Origin: Duganella sacchari
GTDB lineage: Bacteria > Pseudomonadota > Gammaproteobacteria > Burkholderiales > Burkholderiaceae_D
Length of the DNA stretch: 64,000 bases
Assembly: GCF_900143065.1 (NCBI RefSeq)
Contig: NZ_FRCX01000009.1
Location: 62,001-126,000, forward strand
Direction of reading: 5' to 3'
The first letter of the stretch is position 1. The number at the start of each line of letters is the position of its first letter. The notes under the pieces are model-generated. The model did not search any database and had not been told where the DNA came from. It saw only the letters and a list, made by a program, of their open reading frames with translations. Both the position numbers and the translations under genes were made by a program. Positions 1 through 9,476 of the stretch are shown here, piece by piece.

Positions 1-92
1 ATGGATTCATGTTCGCCCTGAAGTTGGAAGTCAAAAGATATCCGCTGCATTGCGCAGATACTTTAAACTTAAACTATCTCGACATCAAGCGT

Positions 93-3000
93 TTAAACAG
101 ATTCCTGGCGTACCAGTCCCGATTGGTGGATCACTGCGCGCACCACGTCCGACAGCACGGCTTGCACCACGTCGTTGGACAGCTGGCCAGGGCCGATGCC
201 TTTCAGCGCCGCCGCCGCGCCGTGCAGGCCGAGCGTGACGCAGCCCGCGTGCAGACGGTCGATACGCACTTGCGCTTCCGGCTGCTCGCCGTTGGCCAGC
301 ATGGTTTGCAGATCGCCGGCAGCGGCGGTCAGCTGATTCTGGAAACCGCTCAGGTAGACCAGCAGGCGCTCGGCATTGATGCCCAGGCGGCGCAGCGTAT
401 CGGTGGGGGTTTCAGCGTGATGGTCGTAGCCGTTCGCGGCCTGATCGAGGAAGTTCACCAGGTGCACGCGCACCTGCTCGGCCTGGAATGGTTTGACGAT
501 GTAACCGGCAGCGCCGGACTTGGTGGCTTCCAGCACCGTGTCCTTGTCATTGGCCGAGGTGACCAGCACAAATGGCATGGTGTTGATTTCCGGGTGCCCC
601 TTTACGCGCTGCAGCAGCTCCATGCCGGACAGGCGTGGCATGCGCAGATCGCAAAAGCAAATGGCGGGACGTAGGCCGTCTAAATGCGGCATCGCCGATT
701 CCACCTGCGGCCAGTTGCCGTGGTCCGCTTCCATCTCCAGATCACCGCACAGCGCCTGCAATTCCTGCTCTTCCAGATAACCCGCGCTGCCCTTCAGGCC
801 ATGCAGCAGACGGCCCGCCGCCTCGCGGTCGCGCTGCGCCAGCGCGTGCTCCAGGTCCGCCAGCCGCAATGGCGCATCCTGGTTGAACGCCTGCCGCAAG
901 CGGGCTTTCAGATCGCTAGGGCCGCCGCTGTGCTGCGCCAGGCGCGAGGTCTCCAGCGATGCGGGCGCCACGCCAAACATCGAATCCAGCTCCGGCGTGC
1001 CGATGGCCGGATTGCGGCGCGGCTGCATGCGCGGCAGCTGGAAGCCGCGTTGCAACTGACGCTCAATTGCGCGGCTTAACTGGAAGTGTAGTTTGTCTTC
1101 GTCGATCGGCTTGGTCAGGAAGTCGTCCATGCCGGACGCCAGATAGCGGCTGCGGTCTTCCTCGCTGGCGTTGGCGGTCAGCGCGATAATCATGAGTTCC
1201 TGGTCACGCACAGGCGCGACATCCGGGCCGCCGGAACGGATCAGGCGCGTGGCGCTGGCGCCGTCCATCTCCGGCATGCGGCCATCCATCAGGATCAGGT
1301 CATAACGCGTCAGCGAACACGCCTTGACGGCCAGCGCGCCATTGGCGGCAATGTCCACCTTGTGGCCCAGGTCTTCCAGCATCATGCGAATGATGATCTG
1401 GTTGGTCGGGAAGTCCTCCGCGCACAGCACCTTCAATTGATGGCTGTGCGGTTCACGCGGCACGTGCGGCACCACCGGCGGCGCCACGCCATTTGGCAGC
1501 GGCAACTCGAACATGAAGGTGCTGCCCTCGCCCGGCGTGCTCACGGCATTGATGCTGCCGCCCATCAGTTCCACCAGCTGGCGGCAGATCGCCAGACCCA
1601 GGCCCGTGCCGCCGTAACGGCGCGTGGTCGATGCGTCAGCCTGTTCGAACTGCTGGAACAGGCGCGGGATGGCGTCCGCCTCAATGCCGATGCCGGTATC
1701 GGAGACGCTGAAGCGGATGCGGTTCTCGGTACCGTCGTCCGGCGCGCGCTCCACGCGCATCCGCACCGAACCATGCAGGGTAAACTTGAACGCATTGCCG
1801 ACCAGGTTGACCAGCACCTGACGCAAGCGCGTAGGATCGCCGACCACAAACTGCGGCAGGTCGTCGCTGAACTCCAGGCTGAAACCGACGCTGTGCGCCG
1901 CAGCCTGCTCTTCAAACAGGCCAACCACGTTCTCCACCGCGCCGGACAGCGAGAAGTCGATATTCTCGATGGTCAGCTTGCCGGCCTCGATCTTGGAGAA
2001 GTCCAGCAGGTCGTTGATGATGGACAGCAGCGACTGCGCATTGGCCTGGCCGCGCATGATCTGCTCGCGCGTGCTGGCCGCCAGCTGCGGATCGCGCAAC
2101 GCAAAGCCCAGCATGCCGATCACGCCGGCCAGCGGCGTCCGCATCTCGTGACTCATGTTCGCCAAGAACTCGGATTTCTGGCGCGTCGCATCCTCCGCCT
2201 TCTGCTTGGCGTAGCGCAGGCGTTCCTCGTTGTCCTGCAAGGCGCGGTTGGTGCGCGCCAGTTCCTCGGTGTGGTGCCGCACCTGGCGTTCCTGCGCCAT
2301 CAACTGGTCGCGCGTCTGGCGCAGCGTCTGCAGCGTCTCTTCCAGCTCCTGGTAGGCGCGCGCGTTCTCCAGGCCTGCGGCGGCATGGGCCGCCAGCGTT
2401 TGCAGCATGTCCATGTGGATGCGCTGATAGGCATTGCGCTCCGTGCTCTGTACGCACAGCAGCCCCACCACCTTGTCGCCGATGATGAGCGGCGTGTACA
2501 TCATCGAATGCGCGGTGGCGACCGGCATGCCGTCTTCGCGCTCGCAAGGCACCAGCGACTCCAGGCCGGACTCGCTCATGTAGTCGCGGTATTCCTTGAG
2601 GAAGTCGTTGATGAAGATAGGCTTGCGATGCGTGAGGCACCACACCGCCAGCTGGTCCGGCTGATCCAGCCGGCGCTGGTACGGATAGGTACGCACCCCG
2701 CCTTCAATCGCAAACGGGAAATCGATCACGCCCTCTTCTTCCAGCACGAAGCCGATACCGAAGATCTGCGCATTCATCAGGTGATTCACGTGGCGGTACA
2801 GCGTCTGCATGGTGGTTTCCATGTCCAGCGACGCGCTCATCTCGCGGCCCAGCTCACTCAGCACGGAGATGTTGCGGTGGGCCTGCTCCACTTCTTCCTT
2901 CTGGCGTTCGGTGTCGATGCGGCGCTGCTCGGCTTCCGCGCGCTGCGCTTCCGCTTCCAGGCGGCGGCGTTCCAGCTCATGCTTCTGATGCTGCAGCTGC

Positions 3001-5567
3001 TGGTTCTTGTACTCGACTTCCGCCGTGCGCGAGCCGACCAGGTGCTCGAGGCGCAGCTGCTGATGGCGCAAGGCGCGCACGCGTGCGTGATAAACGGCGT
3101 AGGCGCCGCCCGCGGCAATCAGCGCCAGCATGGAGCGGAACCACCAGGTCTTCCAGAACGGCGGCTTGATGGTGATTTCCAGCGTGGCCGCGTTATCGTT
3201 CCAGATGCCGTCCTTGTTGGCGGCCTTCACGCGGAACACATACTTGCCCGGGTCCAGATTGGTGTAGGTGGCAAAGCGCTTGGTGGAGTCGGTGACCACC
3301 CAGTCCTCATCGAAGCCTTGCAACTGGTAGGCGAAGCGGTTGCGCTGCGGCGCCGCGTAGTGCAGGGCCGCGAACTCCAGCGAGAATACCGAGTCGCCTT
3401 CCAGCAGCGTCAGGGCAGCGGTATGTTCAATCGCCGTCCTGAGCACATCGCCATGCTCGCCCTGCCCGGGCTTGAGCGACTTGTTGAAGATCTGGAAGTC
3501 GGTAATCGCCACGGTCGGCGCGACGCTGTTCTCGCGCACCTCGGACGGCGCAAAGGCCGTGATGCCATTGAAGCCGCCAAAGTACAAGATGCCGTCCGGC
3601 GTGCGCAATGCCGCGCCGTCGAAGTAAGCGCCCTCGATGGTGCCGTCGGCGCCGCTGTAGTTGCGCACCAGGCCCGTCTCGATATTCAGGCGCGACAGGC
3701 CGCTGTTGGTGCTCAGCCAAAGATTGCCCGCGTCGTCTGGCAAGATGGACGCAATCGCATCATCGGCAATGCCGTCCTTGCGCAGATAGCGGCGGAACTT
3801 CACGCTGCCATCGGCTGCCACTTCCATCTTGTTCAGGCCCGCCGCCGTGCCGACCCAGATGGTGCCGAGTGCATCTTCGTACAGGCAGTGCACCTCGTCG
3901 TGACTGAGGCTGTTCTGGTTCACAGCGTCGCGGCGGAAGTGGCGGAACTTGCCGGTCTTGCGGTCCAGCAGATCGAGGCCGTTGAAGGTGCCGATCCACA
4001 GCTGGCCGCGGCGGTCTTCCAGGATCGGCCGCACCACGTTGTCGGACAGGCTGCCGGAATCCGAAGGATCGTGACGGAAGGTGCGTGTCTCCATCGTGAC
4101 CGGGTCGAGGCGATGCAGGCCGCCGCGCGACGCCACCCACAGCACGCCGTTACGGTCGCCGACGATATTGCGGATGGTGTCGCTGGCCGGGTCGCCGCGC
4201 ACAAACGAAATCGAACGGATGGCGCCCGAATTCAGGTTGAGATGATTGATGCCAGCCTGTCCGCCGATCCAGAGATTGCCATTCTTCTCGCGCCACAGCG
4301 TGGTGATCTGGTCATCGCTGATGCTGTTGGGGTTTTGCGGATTGTGGCGCCATACCTTGCTTTCACCGGTGACGGCGTCGTACAGATTCAGGCCGCCGCT
4401 GCTGCCCAGCCACAGCTTGCCGTGACCGTCCGGCAGGATGGAGCGTATCTTGTTATCGGATAGCGAATTGGGCTGGTCGGCCTGGCGCACGATGCGCGCA
4501 AAGCCGCCGCTGCCCATATCGACACGGCTGGCGCCATCGTTCCAGGTGCCGACCCAGAAGGTGCCCACACGGTCGCGGAACAGTGCGGAGATCTGGTTGT
4601 CCGCCACGCTGTGCGTATCGCTGACCTGATGGCGGTACTGCACCAGGCGTCCTTCCGACGGCAGCCAGCGGAACAGGCCATCCGCCAGCGAACCGGCCCA
4701 CACATTATTTTCCGCGTCCTCGTACAGGGCGGTGATGCTGGTGCCGGGTTTGAGTCCCTCGCGCGCGCCGAGACGGCGGCGCTGCGGCTCCGCGCCCAGC
4801 AAACGCCATTGTTCCAGCCCGCCCTGCGTGCCCACCCACAGCGTCTGTGCCTCATCCACCTGCAGCGCGTTGACGGAATTGAATTTGCTGTCGCCGCTGG
4901 CGTCAATGGTGTAATGCTGGAAGCGCGTGCCGCCGGCCGGCAGCATGTCCAGCCCGGACGCGGTGCCGACCCACAAGCGCCCCGCCGCATCGCGTGCCAG
5001 CGACGTCACGTGGTCGCTGGCCAGGCTGCCGGCATCGGCCGGATCGTGGTGCCAGCTGTTGAAGCGTTTGCTGTTGGGGTCAAAGTGATGCAGACCATCG
5101 GCCGTGGCGACCCACAGGCCGCCCAGGCCATCATCCGCAATCGCGCGCACGTGGCGGTTGCCGTTGCCGCGCTGCGCTGATTCATGCGGCAGAAAATGCG
5201 TGAAGGTTTTGGTGGCGGCGTCGTAGCGGTCCAGTCCACCGTCCGTGCCCACCCACAGCTGGCCGGAGCGGTCCAGGTGCAGCACGCGCACCCAGTTGTC
5301 GGCCAGGCTGCGTGGCTCGGAGATTGCGCTCTTGTACGTGACGGTGCGATAGCCGTCAAACCGCGTCAGGCCGGCCTGCGTGCCGAGCCAGATGAAGCCC
5401 TGCTTGTCCTGCGCGATGGCCAGCACGGTTTCCTGCGCCAGCCCATGCTCGACGCTGAGCTGCTCGAAGCGCAAGGTGCGCGGCGGCGCGCCAGCCAGCG
5501 CAGTGGATTCCCACAGCAGCATGGCCGGCAACAGCAGTCGGCGGCAAAGACGGTTCAAACAAGACAT
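93..5567 (-). CDS. Giant hybrid sensor histidine kinase with periplasmic beta-propeller sensor
   Basis: This is a membrane hybrid kinase of about 1824 residues. A signal-like N-terminus is followed by many two-component-propeller repeats (about 30-720, recurring WxGT and GL-x-RFD motifs), a Y_Y_Y-type domain and one membrane helix (about 813-833). Inside the cell come a GAF domain (about 907-1065), coiled coil, HisKA (SHEMRTPL, His about 1139), HATPase with GTGLGLAI, and a receiver with LILMDGRMP (Asp about 1428). Next is an Hpt domain (LHGLKGSAGYL, His about 1588), then a receiver fragment that starts abruptly at CDLRMP, and about 100 further residues. I chose the ATG at 5567 over an adjacent TTG. 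It lies 3 bases after the patatin stop, so the two genes are probably translationally coupled. The ligand is unknown. Confidence 0.93.
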   Translation of the reverse strand: MSCLNRLCRRLLLPAMLLWESTALAGAPPRTLRFEQLSVEHGLAQETVLAIAQDKQGFIWLGTQAGLTRFDGYRTVTYKSAISEPRSLADNWVRVLHLDRSGQLWVGTDGGLDRYDAATKTFTHFLPHESAQRGNGNRHVRAIADDGLGGLWVATADGLHHFDPNSKRFNSWHHDPADAGSLASDHVTSLARDAAGRLWVGTASGLDMLPAGGTRFQHYTIDASGDSKFNSVNALQVDEAQTLWVGTQGGLEQWRLLGAEPQRRRLGAREGLKPGTSITALYEDAENNVWAGSLADGLFRWLPSEGRLVQYRHQVSDTHSVADNQISALFRDRVGTFWVGTWNDGASRVDMGSGGFARIVRQADQPNSLSDNKIRSILPDGHGKLWLGSSGGLNLYDAVTGESKVWRHNPQNPNSISDDQITTLWREKNGNLWIGGQAGINHLNLNSGAIRSISFVRGDPASDTIRNIVGDRNGVLWVASRGGLHRLDPVTMETRTFRHDPSDSGSLSDNVVRPILEDRRGQLWIGTFNGLDLLDRKTGKFRHFRRDAVNQNSLSHDEVHCLYEDALGTIWVGTAAGLNKMEVAADGSVKFRRYLRKDGIADDAIASILPDDAGNLWLSTNSGLSRLNIETGLVRNYSGADGTIEGAYFDGAALRTPDGILYFGGFNGITAFAPSEVRENSVAPTVAITDFQIFNKSLKPGQGEHGDVLRTAIEHTAALTLLEGDSVFSLEFAALHYAAPQRNRFAYQLQGFDEDWVVTDSTKRFATYTNLDPGKYVFRVKAANKDGIWNDNAATLEITIKPPFWKTWWFRSMLALIAAGGAYAVYHARVRALRHQQLRLEHLVGSRTAEVEYKNQQLQHQKHELERRRLEAEAQRAEAEQRRIDTERQKEEVEQAHRNISVLSELGREMSASLDMETTMQTLYRHVNHLMNAQIFGIGFVLEEEGVIDFPFAIEGGVRTYPYQRRLDQPDQLAVWCLTHRKPIFINDFLKEYRDYMSESGLESLVPCEREDGMPVATAHSMMYTPLIIGDKVVGLLCVQSTERNAYQRIHMDMLQTLAAHAAAGLENARAYQELEETLQTLRQTRDQLMAQERQVRHHTEELARTNRALQDNEERLRYAKQKAEDATRQKSEFLANMSHEMRTPLAGVIGMLGFALRDPQLAASTREQIMRGQANAQSLLSIINDLLDFSKIEAGKLTIENIDFSLSGAVENVVGLFEEQAAAHSVGFSLEFSDDLPQFVVGDPTRLRQVLVNLVGNAFKFTLHGSVRMRVERAPDDGTENRIRFSVSDTGIGIEADAIPRLFQQFEQADASTTRRYGGTGLGLAICRQLVELMGGSINAVSTPGEGSTFMFELPLPNGVAPPVVPHVPREPHSHQLKVLCAEDFPTNQIIIRMMLEDLGHKVDIAANGALAVKACSLTRYDLILMDGRMPEMDGASATRLIRSGGPDVAPVRDQELMIIALTANASEEDRSRYLASGMDDFLTKPIDEDKLHFQLSRAIERQLQRGFQLPRMQPRRNPAIGTPELDSMFGVAPASLETSRLAQHSGGPSDLKARLRQAFNQDAPLRLADLEHALAQRDREAAGRLLHGLKGSAGYLEEQELQALCGDLEMEADHGNWPQVESAMPHLDGLRPAICFCDLRMPRLSGMELLQRVKGHPEINTMPFVLVTSANDKDTVLEATKSGAAGYIVKPFQAEQVRVHLVNFLDQAANGYDHHAETPTDTLRRLGINAERLLVYLSGFQNQLTAAAGDLQTMLANGEQPEAQVRIDRLHAGCVTLGLHGAAAALKGIGPGQLSNDVVQAVLSDVVRAVIHQSGLVRQESV

Positions 5568-5570
5568 CAA

Positions 5571-6746
5571 TCAGGATTCAAAGAAGGCCAGGACATCGCT
5601 CTTGCGCGCATGCGTATCACGCTGGCCGAGGCGAATTAACTCGCAAGTATACGTGGATTCGAACAACAGGTAGGACGCCAGCGCGGCGCCGCGTGTTTCA
5701 GTCGCGCCGATACCGGACAGCATGGCGCGTATCGGCGCCGGCAGGCTGGCGATGTGGCGGGTGGCGATATCGTCCAGCCGCTCGGACGGCGCAATTACCA
5801 GCAGCTGCACTGGCTTGAGCGGGGTTTTTTCCAGATACTCGGGCGGCAGCATGGACAAGGTCTTGTTGACGCGCTCCAGCCGTTCGATGTCCACCGCCAG
5901 GCTGTCGAGGAAGATCGACGACATCGCATGGCCGGCAATCTGCGCCAGGCTGGGATAGCGCGCGGCGTTTTTCTCGGCGGCACTGCGCGGCGGTTCGGTC
6001 AGGCGGCCGGCGCCGACCACCAGCACCTTGCTGGCGCCCAGGTGAATGGCCGGCGAGATCGGCGCCAGCTGGCGCATCGAGCCATCGCCGCAGTATTCGC
6101 GGTGGCCGCCCATGTACAGCGGCGTGGCAGGGAAAATAAACGGAATCGCCGACGACGCCAGCAAGTGCTCGACGCCGATCTGGTCCTGCAGTGCCACGCG
6201 CTGCGTGCGTATCCACGGCGCGATGTCGGCGGCGGTCTGGTAGAACGTCAGGTGGTTGCCGGCGGTGTAGGACGACGCCGTCACGGCCAGCGCATGCAGC
6301 AGGCCTTCGGACAACACCGCATCGAGGCGTGGCAGATCCAGCATGCGGTGCAGCAGGCCGACCAGCGGCGTATTGTCGAGCAGGGAGCGCGGCGGCGCGG
6401 CACGCCATTTGCGCAGCAGCCAGCCAAACGACAGCAGCGACAGCCAGCGCGCGCCGGAGCGGATCACGCCCAGCGAATCGGCGCGGTAGACTTGCTCCAC
6501 TTCGATGTGCTCCCACACATCCAGCAGCTTCTGTACACCTTCGCCAAAATTGTCGGCGCGACAAGCCAGCGCCACGGCGTTGATCGCACCCGCCGAGGTA
6601 CCGCAGATGATGTCAAACGGATTGCGGGCCGGCGGCCAGCCCTCCTCCCATAAAATCTCCGATATCGCCTGTAGCACACCAACCTGGTAGGCCGCGCGCG
6701 CGCCGCCCCCGGTCAGGATCAAGCCTGTTTTCTTTTGTGTTCCCAT
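5571..6746 (-). CDS. Patatin-like phospholipase
   Basis: A predicted lipid acyl hydrolase of 391 residues. The oxyanion glycine motif TGGGARAAYQVG sits at about residues 12-23, the nucleophile elbow GTSAG puts the catalytic Ser at 51, and a DGS motif places the second dyad residue at Asp221 (DGS instead of the common DGG or DGA). There is no signal peptide, so it probably acts in the cytoplasm or at the inner membrane face. It ends 3 bases before the ATG of the hybrid kinase, so the pair is likely co-transcribed. The substrate cannot be read from sequence. Confidence 0.92.
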   Translation of the reverse strand: MGTQKKTGLILTGGGARAAYQVGVLQAISEILWEEGWPPARNPFDIICGTSAGAINAVALACRADNFGEGVQKLLDVWEHIEVEQVYRADSLGVIRSGARWLSLLSFGWLLRKWRAAPPRSLLDNTPLVGLLHRMLDLPRLDAVLSEGLLHALAVTASSYTAGNHLTFYQTAADIAPWIRTQRVALQDQIGVEHLLASSAIPFIFPATPLYMGGHREYCGDGSMRQLAPISPAIHLGASKVLVVGAGRLTEPPRSAAEKNAARYPSLAQIAGHAMSSIFLDSLAVDIERLERVNKTLSMLPPEYLEKTPLKPVQLLVIAPSERLDDIATRHIASLPAPIRAMLSGIGATETRGAALASYLLFESTYTCELIRLGQRDTHARKSDVLAFFES

Positions 6747-6797
6747 CTTGCAAGATTAGCAGGGTCTATGCCGTTTGGGGAGACATAAGGCCTCTAA

Positions 6798-8576
6798 TTA
6801 GTCGCCCAAAACGACACCTTCCCGGCGCGGATCGGCGCCGCCGAACCATTCTTCCTTGCCGTTGACGGTGCGGCGCTGGATGCCCTGCAGGCCGGAATTC
6901 TGGTCATATTCGCGGATATCGTGGCCACGCGCCTTGAGCTGCTCGACCACGGCGCGGCTGACGCGCCCTGCTTCCAGCTCGGTCGGACCATTGCGGCTAC
7001 CGATGTTCGGCAGGCTGATGGCCTGCTGTACGTCCAGGCCCCAGTCCAGCGTACCGACCAGCACCTTTGCCACGTAGTTGATGATGGCCGAGCCGCCCGG
7101 CGAACCGGTCGCCATCACCAGCTTGTGCGTGCCCTTGTCGAACACCAGCGTCGGCGACATGGCGCTGCGCGGACGCTTGCCCGGCTGGACGCGGTTGGCG
7201 ATCGGACCATTTTCGTCCTGCGAATCAAAGGAGAAATCGGTTAGTTGATTATTCAGCATGAAGCCATCCACCATCTGGCGCGCGCCAAACGCGTCTTCCA
7301 CCGAGGTGGTCATCGACAGGCCGCCGCCAAACGCATCCACCGCCACCAGGTGCGAGGTGGATGGCTTGTCGATGGCGGTGTCGGCGCCCCAGGCGACCTG
7401 CATCGTATCCGGCGTGCCGTATTTGGCGCGGCCCATGGATTTGTCGCCGATCAACGCTGCACGCTGTTTCAGGTAGCCCTTGTCCAGCATGGCGGCAACG
7501 CCCTTGCCTGGCAGTGGCACAAAGTCGGTATCGGCCACGTAGCGGTTGCGGTCCGCATACGCCAGGCGGCCCGCTTCGGTGAACAGGTGGATGCCATCCG
7601 CCGTCAGCTGGCCGTTGACCGGCTTGTACGGACTGATGTCCTTGTTCTCCAAAATGCCCAGCATCTGCGCGATGGCGATACCGCCGGACGAAGGCGGCGG
7701 CGCGCCGCACACGGTCCACTTCTTGTAGTCGCTGCAAATTGGATCGCGTTCCTTGGCCTGGTAGCCGGCGATGTCGGCCGCCGTGAGCTTGCCCGGATTG
7801 GTCGGATGCGACGCCACTTTCGCGGCGATATCCCTGGCGATGCGGCCTTTGTAGAACGCATCTGCGCCACCGTCGGCAATTTCATGCAGGGTGCGCGCCA
7901 GCTCCGGGTTCTTGAGGAGGTAGCCGACCGGACGTGGCTTGCCGTCCGCATCGAAGAAGTAGGCACGCGCCACCGGATCGCGCGCCAGGAATTTATCGTA
8001 AGAGATCAGCGCGTTCAAACGTGGGCTGACGGCAAAGCCGTTTTCGGCCAGCTTGATCGCCGGCTGGAACAGGTTTTTCCACGGCAGCTTGCCGTGCTGC
8101 TTGTGCGCCAGCTCCAGCATGCGCAGCACGCCGGGTGCGCCGGTCGAGCGGCCGCCGACCACGCCCGCTTCACGCGAAACCGGTTTGCCGTCCTTGTCCT
8201 GGAACAGGTGTTCGTCAGCAGCGGCGGGCGCGGTTTCACGGCCGTCGTAGGACTGCACACGTTTGCCGTCGGCATACATCAGGAAGGAACCGCCGCCGAT
8301 GCCGGACGATTGCGGCTCCACCAGCGTCAGCACCATCTGCACGGCGATGGCGGCATCCACCGCGCTGCCGCCCTGCTTGAGCATCTGATAACCAGCCTGC
8401 GTGGCCAGCGGATTGGCGGCGGCCACCATGAATTTTTGCGAGGACTTGCCAGCTTTCTCGGCGTAACCAGTGGCGATTTCCGGCGCCATATCTGGCGTGG
8501 CGCGTTGTGCGTAGGATGGCGCGTGGAGTGCGCCCAGCAGCGCGATGCTCAGCGCAAGGGTCTTCAAACGATACAT
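6798..8576 (-). CDS. ggt: Gamma-glutamyltransferase precursor
   Basis: A periplasmic glutathione hydrolase/transpeptidase of the Ntn-hydrolase family, made as a 592-residue proenzyme that cleaves itself. It has a signal peptide (cleavage probably after SYA), a large-subunit start with GGSAVDAAIA and the conserved PQSSGIGGG segment. The autoprocessing site is STSHLVAVD with the nucleophile Thr at about 407. A well-placed GGAGAG-like ribosome-binding site precedes the ATG. It stands alone, separated from the upstream gene by an intrinsic terminator. Length and motifs are those of an intact family member. Confidence 0.95.
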   Translation of the reverse strand: MYRLKTLALSIALLGALHAPSYAQRATPDMAPEIATGYAEKAGKSSQKFMVAAANPLATQAGYQMLKQGGSAVDAAIAVQMVLTLVEPQSSGIGGGSFLMYADGKRVQSYDGRETAPAAADEHLFQDKDGKPVSREAGVVGGRSTGAPGVLRMLELAHKQHGKLPWKNLFQPAIKLAENGFAVSPRLNALISYDKFLARDPVARAYFFDADGKPRPVGYLLKNPELARTLHEIADGGADAFYKGRIARDIAAKVASHPTNPGKLTAADIAGYQAKERDPICSDYKKWTVCGAPPPSSGGIAIAQMLGILENKDISPYKPVNGQLTADGIHLFTEAGRLAYADRNRYVADTDFVPLPGKGVAAMLDKGYLKQRAALIGDKSMGRAKYGTPDTMQVAWGADTAIDKPSTSHLVAVDAFGGGLSMTTSVEDAFGARQMVDGFMLNNQLTDFSFDSQDENGPIANRVQPGKRPRSAMSPTLVFDKGTHKLVMATGSPGGSAIINYVAKVLVGTLDWGLDVQQAISLPNIGSRNGPTELEAGRVSRAVVEQLKARGHDIREYDQNSGLQGIQRRTVNGKEEWFGGADPRREGVVLGD

Positions 8577-8589
8577 GAACTCTCCAAAT

Positions 8590-8618
8590 AAAAAGGCGCG
8601 CGGCCTGCGCCGCGCGCC
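8590..8618 (-). terminator. Rho-independent terminator after the 3-hydroxyacyl-CoA dehydrogenase gene
   Basis: A perfect 10-bp GC stem (GGCGCGCGGC with GCCGCGCGCC, loop of 4) is followed on the minus strand by a run of T. It lies between the dehydrogenase stop and the ggt start, so it ends the dehydrogenase transcript. Confidence 0.88.
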
Positions 8619-8668
8619 CGATCACTCTGGCATCCTACACGAAATCGTTTATCCCGTTTTACGTGTGA

Positions 8669-9427
8669 TTACTTAGGCTGCATGCGGATCGCGCCATCCA
8701 GACGGATGGTTTCGCCATTCAGCATGGCATTTTCGATAATGGCTTTGGCCAGTTGCGCGTATTCGTCCGGCTTGCCCAGGCGCGGCGGGAACGGCACCAT
8801 GGCGCCCAGCGCGTCCTGCACTTCCTGCGGCATGCCCATCAGCATAGGGGTTTCAAAGATGCCCGGCGCGATGGTCATGACGCGGATGGCATTGCGCGAC
8901 AGGTCGCGCGCCATCGGCAGCGTCAGGCCGGCCACGCCAGCCTTGGAAGCGGCATATGCCGCCTGGCCGATCTGGCCATCAAACGCTGCCACCGAAGCGG
9001 TGTTGATGATGACGCCGCGCTCGCCGGTTTCCAGCGGCGCGTTCTTGCCCATAGCGTCCGCCGCCAGGCGGCACATATTGAAGGTGCCGACCAGGTTGAT
9101 GCCGACCACGCGCTGGAACAGGTCCAGTGCATGCGGGCCTTCCTTGCCGACGGTCTTGGCGGCGGGCGCCACGCCGGCGCAGTTGATGATGCCGCGCAGC
9201 GTACCTTGCGCCAGCGCCGCATCGACCACGGCTTTGCCATCGGCTTCAGTGGTGACGTCGCATTTGACGAAGACGCCTTTCAATTCGGCCGCCAGCGCCT
9301 GGCCGGCTTCCGCCTGCACGTCGGCCAGCACAACCTTGCCGCCCTGCGCGACGATCATGCGCGCGGTGGCCGCGCCCAGGCCGGAAGCGCCGCCGGTAAC
9401 GATGAATACGTGATCCTTGATCTGCAT
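8669..9427 (-). CDS. 3-hydroxyacyl-CoA dehydrogenase, SDR type (HSD10-like)
   Basis: A 252-residue short-chain dehydrogenase that should oxidise 3-hydroxyacyl-CoA (including 2-methyl-3-hydroxybutyryl-CoA from isoleucine) with NAD. The Rossmann motif TGGASGLG is at about residues 11-18, followed by NCAGVAP, a catalytic YAASK and the long GERGVIINTASVAAFDGQIG stretch typical of the HSD17B10 group rather than of FabG. A AGGAGA-like ribosome-binding site precedes the ATG. The upstream region carries a palindrome resembling the LiuR operator, which fits a role in branched-chain amino acid or fatty acid breakdown. Confidence 0.88.
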   Translation of the reverse strand: MQIKDHVFIVTGGASGLGAATARMIVAQGGKVVLADVQAEAGQALAAELKGVFVKCDVTTEADGKAVVDAALAQGTLRGIINCAGVAPAAKTVGKEGPHALDLFQRVVGINLVGTFNMCRLAADAMGKNAPLETGERGVIINTASVAAFDGQIGQAAYAASKAGVAGLTLPMARDLSRNAIRVMTIAPGIFETPMLMGMPQEVQDALGAMVPFPPRLGKPDEYAQLAKAIIENAMLNGETIRLDGAIRMQPK

Positions 9428-9446
9428 ATTGTCTCCTGTTTTCTAT

Positions 9447-9467
9447 TTGACGTTTACGTAAACGTCA
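9447..9467 (-). promoter_or_regulatory. LiuR-like operator palindrome
   Basis: The perfect 20-bp palindrome TGACGTTTACGTAAACGTCA lies just upstream of the dehydrogenase ribosome-binding site and just downstream of a TATAAT (minus strand, 9471-9476). The sub-site TTGACGTTTACGTAAA fits the consensus I recall for the MerR-family regulator LiuR (TTKACGTWWACGTMAA). The palindrome is seen directly; the regulator assignment is inference. No liuR gene is in this window. Confidence 0.7.
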
Positions 9468-9470
9468 GCA

Positions 9471-9476
9471 TTATAA
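9471..9476 (-). promoter_or_regulatory. Candidate -10 box for the dehydrogenase gene
   Basis: A TATAAT hexamer on the minus strand overlaps the stop codon of the upstream phosphatase gene. It places a transcription start next to the palindrome. No good -35 hexamer is visible, which would suit activator-dependent or regulated initiation. Confidence 0.45.

Noticed and set aside
1362..4463. 1033-codon plus-strand open frame opposite the hybrid kinase
   Set aside because: It lies antisense within a clear multi-domain protein and has Gln/Arg/His/Ala-rich composition with no motif. Long antisense frames are a product of GC-rich codon use.
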